Shown here: positions 47,817 to 58,810 of the stretch, piece after piece
Numbering within the stretch: position 1 is the stretch's first letter
How the letters are laid out: every line of letters begins with the position of its first letter
Assembly (NCBI GenBank): GCA_020086605.1
Contig: JACBWW010000047.1
Coordinates: forward strand, 3,713,938-3,777,937
Origin: Lanius collurio
Taxonomy: Eukaryota > Chordata > Aves > Passeriformes > Laniidae
DNA: 64,000 nucleotides
Reading direction: 5' to 3'
Notes under the pieces: model-generated
Told to the model about the DNA's origin: nothing
What the model saw: the letters and a program-made list of their open reading frames with translations, nothing else
The model's database searches: none
Position numbers and translations under genes: made by a program

Positions 47817-50800
47817 GCATGAAGAATGTATAGAATAGAAAAAATATTTCTTTTCTGTGAGACTTTTAAAATGCCTTTCACTCAGGTGCTGTGAACAACT
47901 ACAATGAAAGCACCTGGTTTCTTCACAAATACTGCTGCTAACAATACATATTTTAACCATACAAAGACCAGAAATTCTGACAAAACAGTGTCATCCTGTT
48001 CATTTTAACAGTGATTTTGGTTTAAACAATCTACAGCCTTAGCTGCGTTTTTCTTGACCAAACTAATTGGTCAAAAATTCTCCAGTTTCACCCAACTCTA
48101 TTTACACACCCTCCCCTATCAGTAGGTTATGTGACAGAAGGCTCTAGAAGCCCCCAGAGCACTTAGGAACAAAGTCAGGGTTTATTGTTGAAAAGCACAT
48201 CCAAAGTCACCTAGAGAAATGATCAGCACCCAGAACAGGGCATGCAAGGTCTTGATTCAATGTGTTCACCAGATTTGTTGGTCCCAAGTACATCTTTAGT
48301 CTGTACAGCCTCCATAGTCTTTTAGTCAGATACTTGTGATTTTCCAAGTCAAAGGAAAATCTGCTTAGGAATTATGCAAAGTGCAGCTTGTTCTCCCAGG
48401 GCTGTGTCTCCCCATGAGAAAACAGGGGTGGGGGTATGAGGTATTAGGTAATTCCTGAACCAGGCTGGACCTGGGCAAAACAAAGGTCAAAGGAAGGCTT
48501 GTGAAGGACTCCCCAGGCCCACACGTCTGTAATTACAGTAACTGCTGGGGTTCATCCGGGTGGCACCTGGAGGAGTGGGTGGAAAGAGGAGCTGTTTGTC
48601 TGTACATTGAGCTCCGTTAATGGTTACCTGAAAGCAAACTTAGACCTGCTCAATGGGACATTGTCCTGTTGTCCACTTGTAGTGGAGGGCAGGTGACCTT
48701 TTATGCCTGGCTGGTGGAGGCCTAGAACTGGGAGTTGCCTCAGCTGCTAGACAGAAAAACGCTCATGCAAACCCCTCTGGAATTTCTCAGCTTCTGCTCT
48801 GTTGATTGGATCACCTGGGAGGCCCTAAGACTAAGGGAATTTCTATTCCATAGAACTGGTTTTCCACTCATGTGGAGTATGTGGATGAATTTGCTTTAAT
48901 TCAGAAGCAATGCTCCTGCTCTTTGCACCATGGAGTTGTGAGGGTAACTTGCTCTAAAGAGGGGCTGAGTTGGCCAGTGTGGGGTGAACGGGGTGATTAT
49001 GGGAGCTGAAGTAACAGAATATCAACTTTTGTCTTCAGACTGTTCTGTCTTCTAAATGTTCTACCTTGACTTTAGGACAGGTCCCATCCTCAGTCACAGG
49101 TGGCCCCAACGTAAATTCCCCAGGGTCAAGACCAGCTCCCCTCCCACTGGTGATTTGATGGCCTCTGTTCAGGAACCAGAGCCACAACCTTCAGTCTGAC
49201 CATTAGAAGGACCAATAAACACCTTTGGGCTGAGCTCAGTTTGGCCCCAGGTCAGTGAGAGGGAGCAGGCAGCCACAAAGGACATGAAAAAGGACCTTAT
49301 TGTGGGCTCATCCAGCAGTACTGGGGGGGAGCTCAATTTAATCTCTGCCTGTCCCAGCACTTGTGCCAGAGCAGAGCTGCAGAGTCCTGTGCTGCTCCAT
49401 GCTGGTTTTGCATGAATTATAATTTCTTACATTAGAAAAATTTTCTGTAAAAGCAGAAGAAAAACTCCCTCCAGAAAATAGTCACAGTTAAACAAACATG
49501 TAAATTTATGGTAAACCATATGAACTACTCAGAAATGTTTACTAAGGCCCATAAATGTGCTGGCTTTTAGTCTCTGGCTTAATTACCCTGTGCTGCTCTG
49601 CTGGGTGCTTCCAATGTGCAGAGAAAATACATCAAAACTGGATATAACAGCTTCTCATGTGCTACAAAGATTCATCCTTTTGGGAAAGGCTATATATTTG
49701 ATAATTCTGAACAGTCTGGCTTGTGTTGATAGCTGCCTTTCATTTATTTGGTAGGATCCTGTAATTCCTTCAGATAAAATCTGAGACCAAGCAAAGTGTG
49801 AGCACTTCCATAGATGCAAATTTGTAAAGAAAATTGCAGTGCTGCTAATTTTTGGTTAATCCCAACTCCTTCTTGAATACAAGCTCTTTATAGCAGGGTA
49901 GGAATTAAATCGGTTTCACCATAAATCCCAAAAGGAATCGAAAAGTTTTTTTTCTTTTCTTCCCCCCTATGAAACTGTGTATTTTATAGTCTGGTTTAAT
50001 TTCCTTTTTTTTCCCCCTCTCTTCAGTTTGCATCTTTGAGAAATGTCAACTTTTCTGTTTTTATTGCACTTTCTCACAACTTCCCCTCTGGAGATTTAAG
50101 AATCTGAGATATTTATAAGCTCAAATACTCTGATTTTATTGGTCCTCCAAAGGCTCCATGTATGGCTCCACCTGACAGCCTGCTGATGTCCTTCTTCATG
50201 GTTTAAACAAGGCTGTTAAAGAATGAAACCTCTAAGGACAAAATCCCCCAAAGGTCATTTATCAGACATTTGGCAGCTCTGATAATGCTTCTGATGGGCT
50301 GAATAAAAAGATCTATAATCCTTTCCTATAGCAAATGTAGGCAAATCTGGATCTATTCCTCCTAGCAACCAATAATTTGACATAAATTACACAGTAACTG
50401 CTTAGCAGTGTTGGAAGGGTGGTGGTGGGTTTTTTTTCTTTGCCCTCAAGATGAACTTCATTTTGCTGCCAAATCCATTTCATTGTAAAGAAATTTGCTT
50501 TCTAAACTAGTTACCCCCAGGGATGGAGATTGTGTGGAAACGAAGCCAAATCCAATTGCTTGGCTATCTGTATTGGTTGGATGTAAGTTAGCAAACAGTA
50601 TCACTCTTTGCATCTCCTATTTACTAAGCCCTTTATTTACTGGCTCCAGGCTGCATTCCTGGAAGCCTGTCAAGCTGTTAAAACACGTGGAGCCTGTTGG
50701 AGAGCTGGGGGGAGGCTCCCACCTTAACGTGTCCTGTAGCCCCTTGGGAATTGCTCTTTGCAGGCTGGTGCAGGGGAAATTCCTTCTGGCAGTTCTGGGT

Positions 50801-53800
50801 GGGGGCTTGAGCCCTCCTGTTCCCCTTGTGATCTAGTCCTAAGGCTTTGCTGGCTGAAGATGTGACTTGGAGTTGTTTCACTCTGCTTTACGTGGATATC
50901 TGATGGAAATCACAGTCTGTCCCTAAGGAAACCTCAGAAAATGTGACAAAGTTGTAGTTGCTGGACATGGTTGTGGATTAAACCTTCTTTTTTTCCCAGC
51001 AGCAATTAAAAATGTTGTTTCACTTGCAGGGTGAGAGGATGGGTTTGCTGCTGGCTTTGAACCCGTAGGATCCAAATTCTGAGGAGTCTGTGGGTGCTAC
51101 TCTACTGCAGATAAACCCTTTGCTCTGCAAGTGCTGCTTGTCCCTGACCTTTGGCTTTAGATCACGGTAGCAGCATACAGGATGGTCTTTTCTGCCTTTG
51201 AAAATCCTCCTTTTTCAGCCTCTTCACTATTGCTATCAACTTCCAACCTAACCACACCAGAAAGTGCAAGTGTAGAGTTCAAAATCATCCAAAACCACGG
51301 TCCAAATGGGGAAAAATACGTTCTCTCAGCCAATCAGAGTGTGGACTGAAGAATGAGTCACGTCTGATGTATTTAAAAATATATGACCTATTCCTGTAAT
51401 GTAAAACATGGCCACAGCTCACTGTTGTAATACAGTGGAAATTCCATATTTACTCTCATGAAGCCTATCTGTTATGTTATCCAATTGAGTTACTTGGAAA
51501 CAGCAATTGCTCCAGTGTTTTAACGGGGTTCTGTGACCAAACTTTCCTTTGTGAATTCACTGTAGGCTTGTCTTGACAATCCACGAAGATGATGTAACCA
51601 GAAAACAGCCCATTAGTCTCATCTGAAGCTTTAAATTCCAAGGTGCAATAAATCAAGTTTAAATGAGTTTCCACGGAACAAAAGTAAGGGGGCTTTATGA
51701 AAAACTTTCATTTTAAGTGAGGGTTTCTTTTACTGCATGTTATTATATAAGTCTTTAAGCAGCAGCTAAAGGGGGAGGGCACTGATGAGACTTTTTACTT
51801 CTGCATCTTCATAAGACAGTTTGTTTAACAGATGCAGAAGGTGCTGAAATACAAAAAAAAAACCTGAGGAAGGGGTGAATTTAGCATCATGCTCTTGTGG
51901 GAAATACAAGTAGCATTTATTCCTTCATGGCCTATGGACAAGGCTGATTTGGTGACTCTGCAGAAGTTTTTGGCTGTGTCTCCCTGTCCATACATGTATC
52001 CATGTTCCCCAAAGCCTCCTCCCAGCTGTACTGACACAGATGGCTGTGCAGAGACAGTGTCAGCAGGGAAAGAATGGGGAGGTCTGAAAAGCTGGGGCTC
52101 TGCACAAAAACAGTGCTCTGGTTTTTAGCAAAGTTTCCTTACAACTTTTCCCTACCTGCCAGCTCCTGCCTGCTGTAGGTTACAGAGGCTCTAGGATTAC
52201 TAATGCCTGCACCAGAGCCTCCAGTCAAAGTCCCATCAGATCTGCAAAAGAAACAGGAGGCCCTGTGAGGGGAAGCAGAGAAGGGGGGGAAAGTGCATTT
52301 ATGTCGTCGTGGTGTTGTCTTTGAGGTTTTTTTGATGCAAAATCTGTAAGCACAAGAGGTGTGGAAGCAGGGCTTGGATGCCTGACCAGTGCTTCCCCAA
52401 GATGACTGGAGCAGGTCTCTTGGCTTCAGCATGCCTTTAATTCTTCAGGCATTTTTAAGAAATTCCCCAAACTGTATTCAACACCACATCTTGGTGTTTC
52501 AGTTCCTTTTTCTGGTGAAGTCCATTCTCAGAATGACCTGGGGCAGAGGGGGGAAGAGAAGAATTCAGCAAAGCCAAGCAGGGTCATTTTGTCTGGAGCT
52601 GTTGGGAAATAACTGTCCTGATGCTGGAGTGCCCTTGGATAGGTGGCAAAGGGCTGGAGCAGCAGCCTTTTCCCCTGGCTCAGCTGGAGCAGAATGTTCC
52701 CAGTCAAAGAGGAAGGAAGCTCTCCTGCATAAGTGGCTTGTCTGTGATGTACAAAGCTATTTGGTGACCTTTTAATGCCTGAATTTTCCTGTGCAAAGTG
52801 CAGACACCAGTGTTTTCCCACCTCGAAGGGTTGCAAGAAGAATAAATCAACAGTTTGAGAAATGCCCAGATGCCATCAGCACCAGGGAAGTGTTTTTGGA
52901 TTTGCTGCTGGCCCAGGAGTCCTTTAAGGGAATGTGATCCTGTGTCCCTGGCACAGGGATGGTACTGGCCTCAGGCAAGCAAGAAACACACAGGGATTAT
53001 GGGCAGCTGCTTCTATTACTTGGACACATTTCTCTTTCACAACACTGTGAGGATCTGTGGGTACAGCTGTGACTGTCCAAGGGCTCCCCTTACCTGTGTT
53101 ACTGATTTCCGGTGGTGATTCTGTGTTTCCATGAGTAGCTTTATACCTGCTTGGCTTCTACATATTTGTGTTTTACACAAGGAATAAAAGGAGGGAAGGG
53201 CTCCTTTGCCATGGAGGCCAATATCCCCAGCAGCCACCGGATTGCTCCCTATCCCACCACCTGAACATCTCACCTGCTCTGGTAGCAGCACCAGGTGAGC
53301 CACAGAAGAGTCAGTGGAGATGCCAAGGCTCCTTCCTCAAGCACAGAGCTCCTCTTCCCATGTCCATGTGGCCGAGCTCGTGTATGGGTGTCCACCCCAG
53401 TGTTCACCAAGCTCTGGGGGAGCTGGGCTCTGCTCTTCTTCCCACTCTCCAGGAGCTCTGTGGACACCTGTGTGGAGACTGGTGAAATAACAGGAAATGC
53501 TTCGGACCATTCTCAGGAGTTTATGACCAGGGAAAAGCAAACAAGTACCTGAGGATAATTAATGTCTTGGGTCACTTTTCAGTGGATGAGGCAAATCAAG
53601 GGCACTGACAGAGCAAAAGAAAGGCATTTTCCCTTCTGTCAGGTTGATGCTACCTGAGCAGGCATGGAGTATAAGGACAAGACCATAAAGCTGAGACTTG
53701 TATACGGAGGTCTTCCCTTTCACAAACTCCGGGTGAAATCAGTAGAGTTTCTTAGCAATTTAAGCAGGAAACTGAGTCTGAATGACCTGTGGGTTTTGCA

Positions 53801-53897
53801 GAGTGACAATAGGGAAAAGGAATTGTGTTACCACATTCTTCCTGCTCTCATGAGATTAAATACATGTTTGAAGGAGACATTAGAGTCTCCTTCTTAG
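47817..53897. other. Long non-coding interval, no gene recognised
   Basis: No gene or transposon recognised in 6 kb. T- and C-rich runs occur at 49940-50026 and end in an acceptor-like CTCTCTTCAG with no donor nearby. 52.1-53.5 kb is G+C-richer and gives overlapping chance frames on both strands. A minus-strand donor-like ACACAG|GTAAGG lies near 53090 with no identified partner. Confidence 0.6.
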
Positions 53898-54025
53898 GAG
53901 ATACTCAAAAGCTGTTCAGACACAATCTTAAGTACCACGCCTTTGAGTAACAAGCTCTGCTTGAGCAGGGGGTTTGGACTAGATGACCTCCCTTCCAGCA
54001 TTGCCCCTTCTGGCAAAATCACAGC
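53898..54025 (+). mobile_element. CR1: CR1 retrotransposon, 3'-end fragment
   Basis: Plus-strand CR1: GGAGATACTCAAAAGCTGTT, CAGACACAATC, then CTGCTTGAGCAGGGGGTTTG, GACTAGATGACCTCCCTTCC, followed by a decayed tail. These are the 3' untranslated blocks of the CR1 group with a GGAGATATTCAAAA start. The copy is diverged and 5'-truncated. A short open frame just upstream (53664-53897) runs into it and is probably not a gene. Confidence 0.87.
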
Positions 54026-55699
54026 TCATGTTCCTCCCTAAGTTAAAGTATTTGTTCTTGAAAAATATGTCCCAGGTCAGTCACAAACTATTGAGCCTGG
54101 TGGTGGTGGCTTAAGGAGAAAAGAAAGTTATTTCCCACCCACAGAGAAGTTATAACAGAGGTTCACTGTCTTGGTGATGGAAGAGGTGAAGATGTCCTAG
54201 CAAATGGGTCATTTCTGGCCTTAGGAAAATATTTGAATCCACAATTTTCCTCTGGCCTGAGCAAAGCTCTCGCTGAACTGAGGAAGAGCTGAAGCACAGA
54301 AAAGTTGGCTGCAGCACATTTTGCTGTAAGTACATTTAGTACGAAATAGCACAAAAGGGAAATGTTTGCTAATCAAATATGACCTAGGTGCAGAGAGCTC
54401 TCCAGCAGAGGAACAGTTGAGCTGTCTACCTTACCAGGTGATCTTTTATTCAAAACCTTATCAGTGAGATTCTTCTCTCTCCCAGAAAGTATTTTGAGTC
54501 AGCTTGAGAAACAATAGGTTTGCTAGTGTGGGTTTTTTAAAGCTAACTAAAGGCATATGCGAAGGCATGCCTTCCTTTGCAAGGTATTTAGTGACAGGAT
54601 CTATTAAATTCAGCAGAGGAATTCTCTTGGGAAGTCTAAATTTCCACAACAAGAAATTCTCCTCCTTTTCCCAGCTCTAGGACAACTACTTTTTGTCATT
54701 CTTTGTCTCTGCTGGCACTGTTGCTTTTTCCTTTGCTGATACAGTGTTTTCCAACAGTAAGCACCCAGGATAGGCCAACAGATGCAAAATCATTGAGTCC
54801 TTATCAAGGCTGTGAAATCTTCTATTAAGGTACCTTCACATTTAATTTGCCCTTTCCCCCTCATAAATGCTTCCCTGATTTATTCCTTTTTACTCACAAG
54901 TGAGAATTCCACACTGCCCATCTCCCACTGCCTCTCCATCCCCTCTCTTGCAGCAAGGAGAGGACAGGGAGGGAATGAAGGCACACATGAATGGTCTTGC
55001 AGCATCAGCACAGCAAGAGGCTCAGAGTCAGCCTTGAGTCATGAGCACCAGCACCAGTCTGGCTAAAGAGGCCTCACTTAGCAGCCTCTGAGTGGGAGGG
55101 ATTTGCACAACCTTGAGTAAATATCCAGACTCCTAGAAGCCCACCAACTCTGAGCTCCAAACCATGTCCTGGAATAAAGATTGGATCCTGTATTCTAAAT
55201 AGAAGCTTCAGTTTCAAGTAGAGAAAATTGATAAAAGAGCTTGTTTTGTTCCTTTGAACATAATGTTGAAGTTCAGGGCATGTATAGAAAGATGTGTGGG
55301 CTTTTTGATCCCAGCTTCATAAAATTCTGCAAGAGTTTTATGCCTCTTCAGGACCTTCTCTGAATGCTGTTGGGCTTCTGGGACCCTTGGGCCATTTCAT
55401 CCTTGCATTTAATGGAAAAGAAAACAGGAAGTTCAATGAATGAATGCAGATGCTCTCACACTCTGAAATTATAAAAGCTTGCACATTTTTCCCTTATTAT
55501 AAGGACCTCCCCATGTCCCAGGTTCCCTGACAACAACCCACAAAAAGCCCACAACCTCAAAAGAGAGGACACCAGCTCTCTTCCCAGGACAGGGAAAAGC
55601 AATGTTTACCCATGCATGCTCATTTTTAGGATGAAATATGATGAGGGAGAGCTCTCATATTTCTCTTTCTCTTGGTCATTGAGTGTCAATTGGTTCATG
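54026..55699. other. Non-coding interval, no gene recognised
   Basis: About 1.7 kb with no recognisable gene, RNA or repeat. Confidence 0.65.
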
Positions 55700-56095
55700 G
55701 GCAAGAAGGTCAATGGCTTGAAGCAGCACAGGGTGGCCACAGGCCCAGGCCTGTTCCCTGTGCTGGGCACTCTGAGGTGCCTCAAATCCTGTGTCCAGTT
55801 TTGGGGCCTTCCTGACAAGAAAGACGTTGAGGGGCTGGAGCATATCCAGGGCAGGGAACGGAGCTGGGAAGGGGCTGGAGCACCAGGAGCAGCTCAGGGA
55901 GCTTGAGAGGCTCAGCCTGGAGAAAAGGAGGCTCAGGGGGGACCTTGTGGCTCTGCACAACTCCCTGACAGGAGGGGGCTCAGGGGGGGTCGGGCTCTGC
56001 TCCCAGGGAACAGGGACAGGATGAGACAGCCTCACACTGCGCCAGGGGAGGGTCAGGCTGAATATTAGGAAAAGTTTCATTGTCAGAAAGTTGTT
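55700..56095 (+). mobile_element. CR1: CR1 retrotransposon fragment spanning the ORF2 C-terminus
   Basis: A plus-strand CR1 segment of nearly 400 bases from the end of ORF2, the endonuclease/reverse transcriptase polyprotein. CCTGTGTCCAGTTTTGGGGC, AAGAAAGACGTTGAGGGGCT, GAGAAAAGGAGGCTCAGGGG and CTGCGCCAGGGGAGGGTCAG are diagnostic. Translation shows the conserved CVQFW motif in one frame and [18 protein letters not shown] in another, so the copy is frameshifted and dead. Similarity stops at about 56090 near GTCAGAAAGTTG, before the CR1 3' untranslated end. It is therefore truncated at both ends, unlike an ordinary 5'-truncated copy. Confidence 0.95.
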
Positions 56096-57185
56096 TCTGT
56101 ATCTCAGGGGACAGCAGGAGAGTCATTATCCATTGCCATGAACTGTGGATGCCATTTCATGTCACCCACAAGTGCAGAGCTGCAAAGCCCAGCACTGAGC
56201 TGGGAATAATCCCAGAGAAAGCACAGATTTGTGTCTGAGCTCCCTGCAAGGGTGCAGGTGGAGGGGGTCTTGCTTTTGATGTTGTTCAGTGTTGGATGCA
56301 CAGCTCCTGCTGCACCAGGGCCAGCTGGTGAGTGTTGCTTGGACAGCCACGACCTGTGGAGGAGATGAGTAACAGGAATGGTGGTTTTGTACCTTTCCCT
56401 CTGCATTTTCCCTGTTTTCCTTCTTTTTCCTCTCATTAACCTTGGAGAAGCTCTAGAGAAGGTGAGCCAGTGGGACCAATCTCCCTTGTGAGACTTTCAG
56501 TGAGCATGCCCACCTTAGCACGACTCAATAGGCTGCAGAAGTCCCAGCTTCTGGGATGAGAGGTTGCTGGTGGGATGCCAGGTCTTGGGCATGTCATAAC
56601 CCAGGTGACCTGACTGGGGCACCGTCTGTCTTACTCCAGTGAGGAAAATCCACGGATGTCTAGCATAGTGGAAAATCACAGAGAGTAAACAAAAATGGCA
56701 GAAGGGACAGAAACCTCTTCTGATGTAGGGCCAGGAAACCTCAAGGTTTGGAGGAGGCTGTGCTGGTGATTCAGGGGGTGGTATTCTTCCCTTTGAGTCA
56801 GTGCTGAACCCATGCCTGCCTATGACCACATCTGAAATACGGCTTCTCCGACAGCACCGTGCCCATGAGCACTCTGCTGGAGGGCTGGCTTCTTGCTGGA
56901 TTTTTCTTGGAAAACTCCCATCCAGGAAGAGTTCAGCCTTGCCCAAGGTAGCCCATGAAAGCTGGCAGAGTCACAGCAAAGGCTTTGTAGCTTTGCTTGA
57001 GCAAGCAGAGGGATTCAGAGGTATTAGATCAGATCCTCTGTTAGTAAAACTCAGTGTGACTCTGGCTGGATTGCAACTGCAAACATCAATGGCCCAGCTC
57101 TGCCGAGTGAATGGGAGAGAGGAGCAGGCCTGTTATCCCCAATAGCTGCAAAAAGGTCCCTGGTGCTTGTAGAACCAACAAATGA
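56096..57185. other. Non-coding interval, no gene recognised
   Basis: About 1.1 kb without a recognised element. The minus-strand frames at 56104-56436 and 56515-56946 have no domain. Confidence 0.6.
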
Positions 57186-57290
57186 GGGAGACTTTTCGTG
57201 CAGCGAGGCTTTAACGTTCCCTTACGGATGATGAACCTCTTAAAAAGGCGGCTGATGTGGGAATGTGTGAGTGACAACGCCTAAGGAAAC
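57186..57290. promoter_or_regulatory. Candidate conserved element, CpG cluster
   Basis: Six CpGs fall in about 85 bases (TTCGTG, AGCGAG, AACGTT, TACGGA, GGCGGC, AACGCC) in CpG-poor surroundings. On the minus strand the same bases contain an acceptor-like TGTGTTTCCTTAG and a donor-like ATCC|GTAAGG, so a small exon is an alternative. No recognisable peptide results. Confidence 0.22.
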
Positions 57291-58487
57291 ACATTTAATA
57301 ATAACATTCCATCACTGGATACTGGAAGGGTAAAACAGCAAACAGCTGAGGAGTTGCTTTCCATAAAAGTGAACACACCAAAAATACTGGGGCTGGTTCT
57401 ACTAATTAATGCTTTATAAAATAGTGTGCTGATGGAGATGTAGTTGAGTGGATGTCTGTGGTGTGGAAAATAAATTTTGGTTAAGTGTTTTCCTGGATTA
57501 GTTTGGAATTGTAGAACATATAAGAAACTCTGGAGCTGTAATAGCACTTAAACTTGTTTTATTCCATGTTAGCTAGAGCTCCTAAAATAAAAGGACTTAT
57601 GCAATTGTTGGCTTGTGTAGCTGCAGCTTAAATAAAACCCTTAAACTTGGTAGCATTACCTTTGGGTAGCACTTGACTTCGGTCAGATACTCACATACAA
57701 GTAGATTTGCATAGAAGTGAGGGGAAGAAGGAAGGAGAGGCTGGCAGAAGGGGAATTAATACTGCCTCTGGTTTATAATTACTTCCTCCTGCACAACCAA
57801 AGCCCCTTGGTGACACCTGAGCAGAGTTTGCAGTGTTAGTTCGCACGGGGCCACTCTGTAAACACTTCCCAGAGCTGATGATCCTTGGCTGAGGACCAGG
57901 GACCCCTTCTGCAGAGTCCTGGTCTGAATTCAGAGCAGATACTCTGCTGCTGAAGTGAAGAGAAGCAGCTTCACAGATTCCTTCAGCCACTGAATTTCCA
58001 AAGCTGCAGTGACAGACAGATGGTCAGAGCGGGTTCAGCTACCCAAATGTGGGAGCATGCTGAAGTGGAGAATAGTTTGCTCTTTCTCTGCTGACAGCTT
58101 TTGACAGAAACCATTTCTCTTATTCCCAGATCCACCCGTGAATATTATGAGCTCAGAAAAGGAGGCCTGCAGCCAAACCATTCTTGGTATTGGTTTTGCT
58201 AAAGCAAACAAAAAACAAGTGATGAGGTCTGTCCATCTGTTTTAACCCATTTCTAATTATAGCTGTTTTCTCAATACAATCAATTCCTTCTGTTGCTCTG
58301 GTCAGATCACTTAGGTGGTCAGCAGGAGCCGATGGCTCTGGCTGAGCCAAAATCCAGGGAACTTGTATTTCTCTCTCTGTTATGAAGCAGTGATGGTTCC
58401 CAGCTGGACAGTAGCAGTGGGATCAGGGGCTCAAACTCCTTCCTTAGTCCCCATCACTGTGTCAGTACCTTTGCTAAGCTGGTCAAA
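57291..58487. other. Non-coding interval, no gene recognised
   Basis: About 1.2 kb, AT-rich to 57.7 kb and mixed thereafter. No recognised gene or repeat. Confidence 0.65.
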
Positions 58488-58810
58488 ATCACAGAATCAC
58501 AGACTATTTTAGGTTGGAAGGGACCTTAAACTTCATCTCATTCCAGCCCCTGCCATGTGCAGGGACACCTTCTATATCCCAGGTTGCTCCAAGCCCTGTC
58601 CAGCCTGGCCTTGGACACTGCCAGGGATGGGACAGCCACAGCTGCTCTGGGTACCCTGTGCCAGGGCCTCAGCACCCTCGCAGGGAAGAATTTCTTCCCA
58701 CTATCCCATTTAACCCTGGAAGTGGGAAGCCATTCCCCCTTGTCCTGTCACTCCAGGCCCTTGCAATGGTCTCCATCTTTCTGGTTGTCTCCTTCAGATC
58801 ATTTAGGGAA
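58488..58810 (-). mobile_element. CR1: CR1 retrotransposon, 3' end with ~320 bases
   Basis: Minus-strand CR1. Read in sense it runs from a GAAGGAGACAACCAGAAAGA block through TGACAGGACAAGGGGGAATG, GGGAAGAAATTCTTCCC, GTACCCAGAGCAGCTGTGGC and GGCTGGACAGGGCTTGGAGC to CCCTTCCAACCTAAAATAGT and the terminal CTGTGATTCTGTGATT. It keeps its 3' end (at the left, 58488) and is 5'-truncated near 58810. Its last ~180 bases align closely with 27560-27736, so both belong to the same subfamily. The retained part is the distal end of ORF2 and the 3' UTR. Confidence 0.96.

Noticed and set aside
48130..48560. Possible LTR, suggested by a TTTATT (reverse AATAAA) and TG-rich edges
   Set aside because: No matching partner LTR, no terminal TG...CA with duplications, and no retroviral motifs could be identified.
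50016..50110. Strong pyrimidine tract with CTCTCTTCAG acceptor
   Set aside because: No donor within a plausible exon length and no open coding-like frame.
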